Source: Desulfolinea sp050305405 (GTDB lineage: Bacteria > Chloroflexota > Anaerolineae > Anaerolineales > Villigracilaceae). From it: a stretch of DNA of 64,000 nt. Position 1 is the stretch's first letter. Each line of letters starts with the position of its first letter. The DNA is taken from the NCBI GenBank assembly GCA_050305405.1, contig JBNLFG010000018.1, positions 1-64,000 of the forward strand, in the 5' to 3' direction. The position numbers and the translations under genes were made by a program. Below the pieces are notes generated by a model. That model was given only the letters and a program-made list of their open reading frames with translations. It was not told the origin of the DNA and did not search any database. Below, piece after piece: positions 16,660 to 24,918 of the stretch.

Positions 16660-17448
16660 ATGGATACTCCCCGCTCATTCCGCGCCGAAGCTGTGGTGCT
16701 CAACCACCAGGATTGGGGCGAAGCAGACCGCCTCGTCACTCTCTACACGCGTCAACATGGAAAACTGCGTGCGGTCGTCAAAGGGGCACGTAAAACGCGC
16801 TCACGCAAGGGTGGGCATTTGCAGCCCTTCACGCATGTTGTCCTGCAACTCGCCCGTGCGCGCGGACCCTTCATTATCACGCAGGCTGAAACGATCAGCG
16901 CCTTCCCGTCCATCGGCGAAGACCTGACCCTGACGGGGCAAGCTGCCTATCTCGTCGAATTGCTGCAACGCTTCTCCTACGATGAAGAAGAATCCAACCC
17001 CGCCATTTTTCGTCTGCTGGTTGAGAGCCTGACCCTGCTCGCAGGTGGCGACGATCCTTGGCTGGTGGCACGTTACTACGAGATGCGCTTGCTCGACTAT
17101 CTCGGCTTCCGTCCGCAGTTGCAAACCTGCATCCAATGCGGCGAACCGATCCAGCCGCAAGACCAGTTTTTCTCCGGCAACGAGGGTGGCGTCATCTGCC
17201 CGGATTGTGTTACGGAGCATGCTGCAATCCGCCCCGTTAAGATGGAAACACTTAAATATCTGCGCCACTTCCAGCGTAGCTCCTACAATGAAGCGCGCCG
17301 CGCAGACCCCGAACCGGCCATCCGCGCACAGATCGAAAACCTGATGCAGTTCTATCTCACCTATCTGCTTGAGCGCGGCTTGAACTCGCCACGCTTCATC
17401 CGCGAAATGGAGCGCGGCAAGCCCGATGAATCAAAAAGCCAGTCGTAG
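16660..17448 (+). CDS. recO: DNA repair protein RecO
   Basis: A 262-residue RecO, which loads RecA onto SSB-coated DNA in the RecF pathway and anneals strands. The N-terminal OB fold (about 1-80) starts with RAEAVVLNHQDWGEADRLVTL, followed by a helical region. A zinc-finger pattern, CIQCGEPI and then CPDC, lies near residues 157-182. Start ATG at 16660, eight bases after the GTAGGGGC palindrome; no strong Shine-Dalgarno. It closes the glmU-side operon before a repeat element. Confidence 0.93.
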   Translation: MDTPRSFRAEAVVLNHQDWGEADRLVTLYTRQHGKLRAVVKGARKTRSRKGGHLQPFTHVVLQLARARGPFIITQAETISAFPSIGEDLTLTGQAAYLVELLQRFSYDEEESNPAIFRLLVESLTLLAGGDDPWLVARYYEMRLLDYLGFRPQLQTCIQCGEPIQPQDQFFSGNEGGVICPDCVTEHAAIRPVKMETLKYLRHFQRSSYNEARRADPEPAIRAQIENLMQFYLTYLLERGLNSPRFIREMERGKPDESKSQS

Positions 17449-17472
17449 TGACTGGCTTTTTTGTTGATTGCA

Positions 17473-17609
17473 GTTCCTGAGCGGAACGACCGTAGGGAGT
17501 GTAGTCGAAGGACGGGTTTTCCAAATACCGCTCTTACCCCTACGGGGCACACGTCGACTGCGGGTTTCGATACGCCCTTCGGGCTACTCAACCCTCCGCT
17601 CAGAGACTG
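17473..17609. mobile_element. MITE-like repeat, copy A
   Basis: A 137-bp non-coding element between the convergent recO and gatB genes. Its ends are inverted repeats: GTTCCTGAGCGGA on the left and TCCGCTCAGAGACTG on the right. The interior shares long blocks with copy B (26864-27045) in the opposite orientation, for example AGTCGAAGGACGG, ACCGCTCTT and TTCGATACGCCC. No transposase gene is present in the window. Confidence 0.8.
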
Positions 17610-17613
17610 GATT

Positions 17614-19053
17614 TTATCCTTTTAGCTGCCGCATCAACTCTTCACGCAGGATTTGCGGATTGGCTTGTCCGCGTGCCTTTTTCATGACTTGACCAAAGAG
17701 CCAGTTCGCGACACCTTCATTTCCCTCGCGATAGCTCGTGACCTCGGCTTGGAACTCGTTAACCACTTCAGATACCAGGGGCCCGATCACGGCACCGTCT
17801 GAGACCTGTCCCCAGCCTTTTTCCTTGACGACAGCTTTGGGCGCTTTGCCTGTTTTAAAGACTTCGCCCAAGACCTTCTTGCCCGTATTCTGGTTAATCT
17901 CGCCATCGGCAACGAGGGAGACCAATTCTGCCAGAGCTTCGGGGGTGACTTTGATTTCGCTGATATTTCCTTCGGCTTGGTTCATCAATGAGAAGAGTTC
18001 ACCCGTCATCCAGTTGGCGACCATTTTCGGGGTCACTTTTTTGGACGATGTCTTGAGCGCGGATTCAAAATACTCGGCGGTGGTCTTGTCGGCAACGAGC
18101 ACACCCGCGTCGTATTCGGTCAGTTCGTAGTCGGCGACGAAACGTTCAAATTTGGCATGTGGCAATTCGGGCAAGCTGGCGGCAACACGTTCTCTCCAGG
18201 CATCACTCACTTTTAACGGAGGCAAGTCCGGTTCAGGGAAGTAGCGGTAATCGTGCGAATCTTCTTTCCCGCGCATGGTATAGGTCTTGGCGTTGGCTTC
18301 ATCCCAGCCCATTGTTTCCTGATCCACTTCGCCGCCCGCTTCGATGAGCTTGGATTGGCGTTCGATCTCGTAGTTGATGGCATCTTCCATCGCGCGGAAG
18401 GAGTTCAGGTTTTTGACTTCGGTGCGCGTGCCGAGTTCGTCTGTGCCTGCGGGGCGCACGGAGATGTTGGCTTCAAAACGGATGACGCCTTTTTCCATAT
18501 CGCCGGAGTTGACGTCGAGGTAGCGCAGGATGTCGCGCAGGTTTTCGGCGTAGGCGCGCGCTTCGCTGGCAGAGTGCATGTCCGGCTCGGAGACGATCTC
18601 AAGCAGGGGCACGCCCGCGCGGTTGAGATCGACGAGGCTGGCGCCGTTGATGTGGGTCAGTTTGCCCGCATCTTCTTCGATATGGGCGCGGCGTACACGC
18701 ACGACTTTTTCGCCCGCGTCGGTTTGAATGATGATCGTGCCGTCGGTGGCGAGCGGGTCTTCAAATTGCGAGATCTGATAGGCTTTGGGCATATCGGGGT
18801 AAAAGTAATTTTTACGCGCAAAGATGCTCACAGGTTGAATGGTGCATCCAAGCGCCAAGCCGACGCGAATGCTGTATTCGATGGCGCGTTCGTTGGCGAC
18901 GGGCAAAGCGCCGGGCATCCCTGAACAAACTGGGCAGACGGCGGTGTTCGGCTCGGCTTCGACCGAGTCGACGACGGGGCAGCCGCAAAACATCTTGGAT
19001 GCGGTGGCGAGTTCTACGTGGACTTCAAGTCCGATAACGGGTTCAAATTTCAT
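17614..19053 (-). CDS. gatB: Asp-tRNA(Asn)/Glu-tRNA(Gln) amidotransferase subunit B
   Basis: A 479-residue GatB, of usual length. It carries the kinase-like domain that activates mischarged Glu-tRNA(Gln) or Asp-tRNA(Asn) before amidation with ammonia from GatA. Signatures: VIGLEVHVEL (residues 5-14), a zinc-site set around CGCP and CPVCSGMPGALP (23-52), FYPDMPKAYQISQFE near 107, and the C-terminal YqeY-like tail from about 340. The gatA and gatC genes are not in the window. It starts three bases after the phosphoesterase gene stop, so they share a transcript. Confidence 0.96.
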   Translation of the reverse strand: MKFEPVIGLEVHVELATASKMFCGCPVVDSVEAEPNTAVCPVCSGMPGALPVANERAIEYSIRVGLALGCTIQPVSIFARKNYFYPDMPKAYQISQFEDPLATDGTIIIQTDAGEKVVRVRRAHIEEDAGKLTHINGASLVDLNRAGVPLLEIVSEPDMHSASEARAYAENLRDILRYLDVNSGDMEKGVIRFEANISVRPAGTDELGTRTEVKNLNSFRAMEDAINYEIERQSKLIEAGGEVDQETMGWDEANAKTYTMRGKEDSHDYRYFPEPDLPPLKVSDAWRERVAASLPELPHAKFERFVADYELTEYDAGVLVADKTTAEYFESALKTSSKKVTPKMVANWMTGELFSLMNQAEGNISEIKVTPEALAELVSLVADGEINQNTGKKVLGEVFKTGKAPKAVVKEKGWGQVSDGAVIGPLVSEVVNEFQAEVTSYREGNEGVANWLFGQVMKKARGQANPQILREELMRQLKG

Positions 19054-19056
19054 AAG

Positions 19057-19809
19057 TTAGTTTCTGAGATAATTTTTGATAAGTTCTTTCGCGGGATGAT
19101 CGATCTCATCGAGGGTCACGATGACCTTCTCAACATCATACGCCACACGATGGAACTCAATCTCGTAGCCACTCTCATCAGTGTGGAGGATGGCGTATTT
19201 GGCACGTTTATCCTCGTCGAGATGGTTGGAGATGCTGCCCGGATTGACGATGATTTTGTCATCCACTTCGATTTTGTAGGGAACATGCGTATGCCCAACG
19301 ATGAGCAGATCGGCATCCACATCTTCGAGCAGCGGACGGATCTCGTCGGCGCTCATCCCGTCGAAGCCGGGGCCATCGTCGAGGCCGGGGCGGGCATGCA
19401 CGCAGAGTACACGCGTGCCATCTGGGAGGGTTTCGCTGAATTGCACCGGCAACGCTTTCATCCAATCCAACCAGCCCGTATTCGTGACCGCACCCAGCGT
19501 CCAGGCAAAGTTGGCTCCGATGCCCAAGGCGCGATCTATTAATTTGGGGTTTGCCACAATCTCTTCATGCGTGGGTGTGCTAGGGGGTCGATCACCGGTA
19601 ACGGTGTAACGGTCGGTATTGCCACGAATGAATTTGGCGTTGGGCAGGGCTTTGAGCATTTCGAGCGTTGCTGCGGGAGCAGGCCCCAAAGCAGCGTAAT
19701 CACCCAGTACCCAATGGGCATCCACACCGCCCTGTTCCTTGACGTGCTCAAGGACAGCGTTTAAGGCAATCTCGTTTCCGTGAATGTCTGAAAGTAGTGC
19801 GATTTTCAT
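19057..19809 (-). CDS. calcineurin-like metallophosphoesterase
   Basis: A 250-residue metallophosphoesterase of the YfcE/MJ0936-like kind. Metal-binding motifs: LLSDIHGN (Asp8, His10), LGDYAALGP, RGNTDRY, VHARPG and GHTHVPY near 172. Such enzymes hydrolyse phosphodiesters or nucleotides; the natural substrate is unknown. It precedes gatB with a 3-bp gap. Confidence 0.88.
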   Translation of the reverse strand: MKIALLSDIHGNEIALNAVLEHVKEQGGVDAHWVLGDYAALGPAPAATLEMLKALPNAKFIRGNTDRYTVTGDRPPSTPTHEEIVANPKLIDRALGIGANFAWTLGAVTNTGWLDWMKALPVQFSETLPDGTRVLCVHARPGLDDGPGFDGMSADEIRPLLEDVDADLLIVGHTHVPYKIEVDDKIIVNPGSISNHLDEDKRAKYAILHTDESGYEIEFHRVAYDVEKVIVTLDEIDHPAKELIKNYLRN

Positions 19810-19904
19810 AAGCTTTCTCTCTCGATTCGATGTGATACCCCCGTTATTTTATCAGAGAAGAAATTGTCTTTATTATTACTTTGTTCAAATTGTTCACGAT
19901 GTCA

Positions 19905-21494
19905 TCACTGGTTGAGGCATTCTTTGCTTTCGTAAAGGATAAGCTCTCCCCAATTAGGATCGTTTCCATAGATAGTATGTGGAATTAAGCCGGCAAGGAA
20001 TTGTATATCATTGTATCCACCGCGTTTTTGATAGCCTAGTGACGTTAGCATAACTTTAAAATCCAAAACGTAACATATGTTTTTTTCTTTCAGATATATA
20101 GGCAAGTTGTTATTAATGGCATATGGATAAATGTCATTGTTAACCAGACCATCAATATTGATGACATGTCCTCCTTCATAATATCCGATGATGCCTGCAT
20201 TCCATGAGCCAATTTCGTAATCAAACTTATTTTGTTGCAATTGTGACCCTGCTGTTAGCATGAGTGATTGATGTGGCCAAGGCGCTTTTTGGGAGGACAT
20301 TGGATAGCGGCTCATAATATTCAAAAGAATGATTGCTGTAAAAACTATTAGGAGAAAAACTTTGAAGATTTCGGTAAAGTTTTGATCTATATATTCAGCT
20401 ACGATGAAGAAAAAAAGCAGGATTGGCAGAATGAAATTTGTTGTATACCAAGGTTGAATTGCCCCGTTACGTAGATAGAACAGCGTATATCCTATAAAAC
20501 AGATTGTTGATACTATGGAGATGAAAATGTGGGGCTTGTCTCGAAAACTTTTTGTACCTTCTATTGACAGGGGCGCTTTTTCTTTTTTGTTAATAAAAAA
20601 AACGGAGATGTTTTTCTTTATATAGACTGCTACTATAAAAACAAATAGTAAAACAATCAGTATTATGCCATTCGCACTTAAAAGAGAGACAAGATTTTTT
20701 GCAAGAATTAAGACGTTATAGTTTGGAATCAAAAAGTTAGACCAGTAAGCTTTCATTTGGGCGCTGGATTGCAAAATTTCTCCTGTAAACCAAAAATTAT
20801 GCAAAAAAACAACCCCCAGCCCAGCAATGGTACCTATAAAACCACTTAAGGCGAAGACACGTTTTTCTTTATCTGCCTTAATAATAATTGTTGCTACAAG
20901 GATAGAGAAAGGCAATAGACCAAAATCTGAGCGGGCAATACTTCCAAATAATCCTAGTAAGAATAGTGTTAAAAGATTATATAGTTTTAGGTTTGTTGGT
21001 GTTGTTTTTATAGAAAAAAACAACCAATAGGCTGATGCAATCGCAAGTGTTAGAGACCACTCAGTTACTGATACTGTGTTATTTATGAAATTGTCACTGC
21101 TTAGGATTAATGCGAAAAACAATAAAAAAAAATGCGTTTTGTTTTTCATTCCCCACTGTGTAGTCAGGATGATAAAGATAAAAGTAAAAAAAATACTCGC
21201 TAAAATACCAAAGGTCACAAATGCAGACACATCTGGTTGAAATATTTTATATACGAGTGCAAGGATGTACGCAAATAGAGGGTGAAAGCCTGATGTGATG
21301 CTAACACCCGAATCGAATGACCAAATTCCCGTCTTTGAAAAATTCCTTGCAAGCGTGAGGTAGTAGTAAGCATCGTCCGGTATAAATTGGACACGAAGAT
21401 TATCAGGACTATTTAGGAGTGTTGTGCTGGCGAAAGCGATATTTATGGTGCTAATAGCAAGAATCAATGAGAAATACAGAGGTTTTATCTTCAT
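19905..21494 (-). CDS. AT-rich GT-C fold membrane protein
   Basis: A 529-residue polytopic membrane protein with about eleven hydrophobic segments. The first large extracytoplasmic loop carries IPDDAYYYLTLARNFSKTG, an acidic pair typical of GT-C glycosyltransferases that use polyprenyl-phosphate sugars (PMT/ArnT-like). A soluble C-terminal region of about 100 residues follows. The gene is much richer in A and T than its neighbours, with many AAA and TTT runs, suggesting recent acquisition. No Shine-Dalgarno is visible before the ATG. Sugar and acceptor unknown. Confidence 0.72.
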   Translation of the reverse strand: MKIKPLYFSLILAISTINIAFASTTLLNSPDNLRVQFIPDDAYYYLTLARNFSKTGIWSFDSGVSITSGFHPLFAYILALVYKIFQPDVSAFVTFGILASIFFTFIFIILTTQWGMKNKTHFFLLFFALILSSDNFINNTVSVTEWSLTLAIASAYWLFFSIKTTPTNLKLYNLLTLFLLGLFGSIARSDFGLLPFSILVATIIIKADKEKRVFALSGFIGTIAGLGVVFLHNFWFTGEILQSSAQMKAYWSNFLIPNYNVLILAKNLVSLLSANGIILIVLLFVFIVAVYIKKNISVFFINKKEKAPLSIEGTKSFRDKPHIFISIVSTICFIGYTLFYLRNGAIQPWYTTNFILPILLFFFIVAEYIDQNFTEIFKVFLLIVFTAIILLNIMSRYPMSSQKAPWPHQSLMLTAGSQLQQNKFDYEIGSWNAGIIGYYEGGHVINIDGLVNNDIYPYAINNNLPIYLKEKNICYVLDFKVMLTSLGYQKRGGYNDIQFLAGLIPHTIYGNDPNWGELILYESKECLNQ

Positions 21495-21531
21495 TTTATA
21501 TTGCGATTGAAGTAGATATATATCTTACTTG

Positions 21532-22308
21532 CTACAGAAAATCCGGTCTTTCTTTCTTCAAAAAGGCATCCACGCCGATGCGATGTTCTTCCTGTTTGCC
21601 TGCTACTTCCTGTAATTCCCCTTCGTATTCAAGGACTTCTGCCAGATTTGGCAGCACAGCGCGGTTGAAGGCTTTCTTGGTCGCGCCGAAAGCGCCGACG
21701 GGGCCCATGGCCAGCATCATCGCGATCTGTGTGGCGGTGGGGAGCAGTGCGTCCGCAGGAACGAGGCGGTTGACCATGCCCCAATCCAGCGCATCCTGTG
21801 CGGAGATGGGCAGATTGCTGAAGGTGTATTCGGTGGCGCGTCCCATTCCGATCAGGGCAGGCAGTAGTAGCGAGACGCCCGAATCGGGCACCAATCCAAT
21901 CCCTGTAAAACCGACGGTGAATTTGGCATCCTCGGCGGCAATCCGCAAGTCACAGGCGAGGGCGACGCCCAAGCCCGCTCCCGCCACCGAGCCGTTGATC
22001 GCGGCGATGACGGGTTTCTCGATTTCTCTCAGTTGTAAGACAAGGGGATTGTAGGTTTCGCGCAGATGTTCGTGATAGGAAATATCCTGTCCTTGCACGG
22101 CCAGCATTTCGCTGATGTCTTGCCCCGAGCAGAAGGTTGTCCCCGCGCCGGTCAGCAGGATGCTGCGCACATCCGCATTTATGGCAGCTTCGGCGAGTGC
22201 ACTCTGTAGTTCTAAAATCATGTCCCGATTGAAGGCGTTGGCCTTATCGGGACGATTGAGAGTAAGGGTTAGGGTATGTTGTTGAAGGGCGGATAAAACG
22301 AAGGGCAC
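21532..22308 (-). CDS. enoyl-CoA hydratase/isomerase (crotonase family, PaaG-like)
   Basis: A 258-residue crotonase. Oxyanion-hole segments: TFCSGQDISEML near 59-70 and NGSVAGAGLGVALACDLR near 105-122. At the second catalytic position it has LVPDSGVSLLLP, an Asp as in PaaG-type isomerases rather than the Glu of classical hydratases, so isomerisation of ring- or enoyl-CoA is more likely. No adjacent beta-oxidation or phenylacetate genes were seen. Confidence 0.85.
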   Translation of the reverse strand: MPFVLSALQQHTLTLTLNRPDKANAFNRDMILELQSALAEAAINADVRSILLTGAGTTFCSGQDISEMLAVQGQDISYHEHLRETYNPLVLQLREIEKPVIAAINGSVAGAGLGVALACDLRIAAEDAKFTVGFTGIGLVPDSGVSLLLPALIGMGRATEYTFSNLPISAQDALDWGMVNRLVPADALLPTATQIAMMLAMGPVGAFGATKKAFNRAVLPNLAEVLEYEGELQEVAGKQEEHRIGVDAFLKKERPDFL

Positions 22309-22328
22309 GGAAGCCTCCTCAGGTCGGG

Positions 22329-22688
22329 TTAGAATTCGTCTTCGGCGTTATCCTCGTCACTGCTGTCAAATTCAAATTCGACCAGGTCAGGGTCCAAATA
22401 AACCCACAAGAGCAGGATGTCGCCATCATCACTGTCGACGGCGCGGGCGGCCTGAATGGGAGCTTCCTGTTCCAATCCCATTTCGTTACGGTAAAGCAGA
22501 TGCATGGGGAGTTGGTTGTTCCAGGCGCGGTAGCAGCGTTCGACAAGTTTGGCGCCGTTGAATGTTCGCAACTTGGTTACGGCGTTGATAAGAGAACTGG
22601 GCCCTTCACTCAGGCTCAGCGCCCAACCATCTTGAACAGGTTCAAAAACAGGAGGCGGGCCTTCGATAATTGTAATTTTTGTATCCAT
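22329..22688 (-). CDS. conserved acidic protein of unknown function
   Basis: A 119-residue soluble protein with a mixed alpha/beta N-terminal part and a highly acidic tail (EFEFDSSDEDNAEDEF). No domain recognised. Shine-Dalgarno AAAGGAAAA precedes the ATG. It ends 21 bases before the crotonase gene, same strand, so they may be cotranscribed. Confidence 0.65.
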   Translation of the reverse strand: MDTKITIIEGPPPVFEPVQDGWALSLSEGPSSLINAVTKLRTFNGAKLVERCYRAWNNQLPMHLLYRNEMGLEQEAPIQAARAVDSDDGDILLLWVYLDPDLVEFEFDSSDEDNAEDEF

Positions 22689-22793
22689 AATATTTTCCTT
22701 TGTGCTGGTTGCCCAGATAATACCATGAAAGAACTGCGGCTTTTGTAGTATTTTCGTTATAATTCATTAATCTTACTGAAGTGTAAACTACCT

Positions 22794-22871
22794 GTCATTG
22801 CGAGCTAATGAGTGACCTGCATGCCTCCTTGGGAGGAGACTGCTGCGTCGCTCTTCGAGCCTCGTAGTGAG
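22794..22871. repeat. degenerate GTCATTGCGAG-type intergenic repeat
   Basis: The segment begins GTCATTGCGAGC and ends near CTCGTAGTGAG, with GGAGACTGCTGCGTCGC inside. This matches from memory the widespread palindromic repeat with GTCATTGCGAG termini in many bacterial genomes. It lies in the 200-bp divergent gap upstream of the EthD-like gene and appears decayed. A TATAAT at 22758-22763 may serve the plus-strand gene. Confidence 0.6.
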
Positions 22872-22888
22872 ATTGAAACGAGAGCATT

Positions 22889-23230
22889 ATGCATAAATTA
22901 ACGATCTTTTTTTACCCTCCCTTGGAAGACCGCGAATTCGAATTTCAGGCAGACTGGCAGAAGTTTATGGGGCTGGCAGAGAAGATGCCGGGCTTACGGC
23001 GCGAGACGGTCAGCGATGTGCAGCAATTTATTTACGGTAGTCAGGGGCATCGCTATGCCAAGATTCACGAGTTGTATTTTGATACGCGCGCCGCGCTCGA
23101 TGCGGCCCTCAACTCAGAAGCCGGGCAGGCTGCCGGAGCGTGGCTGCACGAGTTTACGCGCAAGCGTTTTACGTTGCTGATTGCCGAGCATAAGGAGGCC
23201 TTGCCGGAGGAGTTTCTTCGTGATGCGTAG
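22889..23230 (+). CDS. EthD domain protein
   Basis: A 113-residue dimeric alpha-beta barrel protein of the EthD family: LTIFFYPPLEDREFEFQADW at the start, a Pro-Gly-Leu turn (KMPGLRRETVSD) and the AALDAALNSEAGQAAG helix before the final strand. EthD-like proteins are small cytoplasmic enzymes or accessory proteins of unclear substrate. The TAG stop (23228-23230) is supplied by a GTAGGGGC palindrome, so the C-terminus may have been altered by that element. Confidence 0.8.
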   Translation: MHKLTIFFYPPLEDREFEFQADWQKFMGLAEKMPGLRRETVSDVQQFIYGSQGHRYAKIHELYFDTRAALDAALNSEAGQAAGAWLHEFTRKRFTLLIAEHKEALPEEFLRDA

Positions 23231-23251
23231 GGGCGGTGTACTCCCGCCTAC
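23227..23251. repeat. GTAGGGGC palindrome overlapping the EthD stop codon
   Basis: GTAGGGGCGG faces CCCGCCTAC with a short centre. It covers the stop of the EthD gene and reaches the stop of pyrD at 23248. It belongs to the same family as 16625-16652 but is less perfect. Confidence 0.65.
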
Positions 23252-24351
23252 AGTGATTTGACGATCCGTTTTACCAAGCCGGGACCTTCGTAGATCAACC
23301 CGGTGTAAAGCTGTACCAACGTCGCGCCCATTTCGAGGCGGCGTTTTGCATCGTCGGGAGACATGATGCCACCCACACTCACGATTGGGATTTGCCCATC
23401 CACTTTTTTGACGATTTGACTCAGCACCGCATCGCTCCTGGATGTGAGTGGGCTTCCGCTTAAACCGCCCGATTCTGCCCTTTGAGCGGAAACCAGTTCC
23501 GGGTCACGAGTGATCGTGGTATTCGTGGCGACAACGCCATCCATGCCAGTATCCAGAATGACATCGAGGGCGTCATCGAGTTCCTTGTCCGAAAGATCAG
23601 GGGCGAGTTTGACGAGCAGCGGCAGCTTTTTGCGCAACTTTTTCTGCTCGAATTTGCGCTGTTTGTCAAGTTGGATGAGCAGCATTTCGAGTGCGTCACG
23701 TCCCTGCAAATCGCGCAAGCCAACCGTGTTGGGCGAACTGATGTTAATGGTCAGATAGTCGGCGCAGGGGGCGAAAAGTTCGAGCAGGGAGAGATAATCG
23801 AGTACGGCTTCTTCGTTGGGGGTGTTTTTATTCTTGCCAATATTGACGCCGAGAATCACTTTGCTTTTTGTTTTCTTGCGTTTGCCCGGGGCGAAAAAAC
23901 CTTTTAGATTGATGACGCGTGTTTTTGACGCCTTTGCATAGTTGCAGCGACCGAGCTTGTCGAGATTTTTGACGACTTTCGCTGAGCCGAGCGAGGGAAA
24001 TCCCATGCGGTTGATGACAGCCTGATCTTCAGGCAGGCGAAAAACACGTGGAGAGGGGTTGCCGGGTTGTGCCAGCGGTGTGACCGTGCCGATTTCGATA
24101 TGTCCGAATCCAAGCAGGGAAAGCCCGCGCACAGCGGTGGCATCTTTATCGTAGCCTGCTGCCAACCCAACCGGATTGGGGAAAGTCAGCCCGAAGGCTT
24201 CGACAGGTTTGGGTGCGGTTTTGAAAATTTGCTTGAGCAGCCAATGCGCACCGAAAATAAAGCGCGTGTTTTCGATTGCATCAAGGCTTAAAGCGTGGAC
24301 GCGTTCGGGGGGAATGCTGAAGAGCAAAGGGCGAATGGATTTATACATCAA
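23248..24351 (-). CDS. pyrD: dihydroorotate dehydrogenase (quinone), class 2
   Basis: A 367-residue FMN enzyme oxidising dihydroorotate to orotate with a membrane quinone. Class 2 features: an N-terminal helix region, GLAAGYDKDATAVRGL, GFGHIEIGTVTP, VINRMGF, INISSPNTVGLRDLQ (catalytic Ser), IATNTT-like VVATNTTITR and the phosphate-binding VGGIMSPDDA and LVQLYTGL. It is about 30 residues longer than the E. coli enzyme as I remember it. The extra part (residues about 134-163, CNYAKASKTRVINLKGFF and a Lys-rich end) sits on an imperfect palindrome. Confidence 0.94.
   Translation of the reverse strand: MMYKSIRPLLFSIPPERVHALSLDAIENTRFIFGAHWLLKQIFKTAPKPVEAFGLTFPNPVGLAAGYDKDATAVRGLSLLGFGHIEIGTVTPLAQPGNPSPRVFRLPEDQAVINRMGFPSLGSAKVVKNLDKLGRCNYAKASKTRVINLKGFFAPGKRKKTKSKVILGVNIGKNKNTPNEEAVLDYLSLLELFAPCADYLTINISSPNTVGLRDLQGRDALEMLLIQLDKQRKFEQKKLRKKLPLLVKLAPDLSDKELDDALDVILDTGMDGVVATNTTITRDPELVSAQRAESGGLSGSPLTSRSDAVLSQIVKKVDGQIPIVSVGGIMSPDDAKRRLEMGATLVQLYTGLIYEGPGLVKRIVKSL
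23890..23932. repeat. imperfect palindrome inside pyrD
   Basis: On plus, GGCGAAAAAACC (23890-23901) faces GTGTTTTTGACGCC (23919-23932), a near inverted repeat with small bulges. It lies within codons for residues about 140-154 of PyrD, where the protein has extra residues relative to remembered relatives. Confidence 0.5.
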
Positions 24352-24371
24352 GTCTCAGGTTACAAGTTTGT

Positions 24372-24827
24372 TTACGCTTTATAGCGATCTGCGATCTTTT
24401 TGCATTCGGCGAGATAGTTCTCGGCGCGTGTTTTGAGTTTTGGCAGAAGGCTGAAATCGCCATTGAGCATCTCCGACCCAAATTCGATGAGTTGGTTGCT
24501 CTTTTTCTGAATCTCGGCTTCAAGGTCTTCCTCTTCCATCGTGGGCGGGAAGAAGGCTTCATCGGTGGTTGGCGCATCGCGTTCCCCGAGTTCGACGAGC
24601 AGCCAGTCGAGGGAGACACGCTCTTCTTCGGGATTGTTGATGTTGGCGATGGTAATCCACGGGAAGGCGCCGATCTCATAATTCAGGCAGACTTCGGTGG
24701 TCGTGTTTTGAAAGGTGACAATCACGCCGTTCACATGGAACTCGGATGCGGCCTTTTTGAATTTATATTTACTCTCGAGGGGGACAAAGCTTTTTTGCAC
24801 GAGGCGATCAAATTTGGATTTTTTCAT
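24372..24827 (-). CDS. protein of unknown function, 151 residues
   Basis: Start set at 24827: AAAGGAG lies eight bases upstream and the upstream in-frame ATG at 24944 would overlap the neighbouring gene. The product is soluble, with a central beta-rich part (VNGVIVTFQNTTTEVCLNYE) and a charged helical C-terminal half with ending KIADRYKA. No family recognised. The Shine-Dalgarno is half of a small hairpin, GCTCC-AAA-GGAGC. Confidence 0.65.
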   Translation of the reverse strand: MKKSKFDRLVQKSFVPLESKYKFKKAASEFHVNGVIVTFQNTTTEVCLNYEIGAFPWITIANINNPEEERVSLDWLLVELGERDAPTTDEAFFPPTMEEEDLEAEIQKKSNQLIEFGSEMLNGDFSLLPKLKTRAENYLAECKKIADRYKA

Positions 24828-24918
24828 TTGAAGCTCCTTTGGAGCATTTTTTATTGGAAATGGATCCGTGCCTCGCACCATCTTAATAAGATAATGCTTG
24901 TCGATGTGCATGAGTCCA

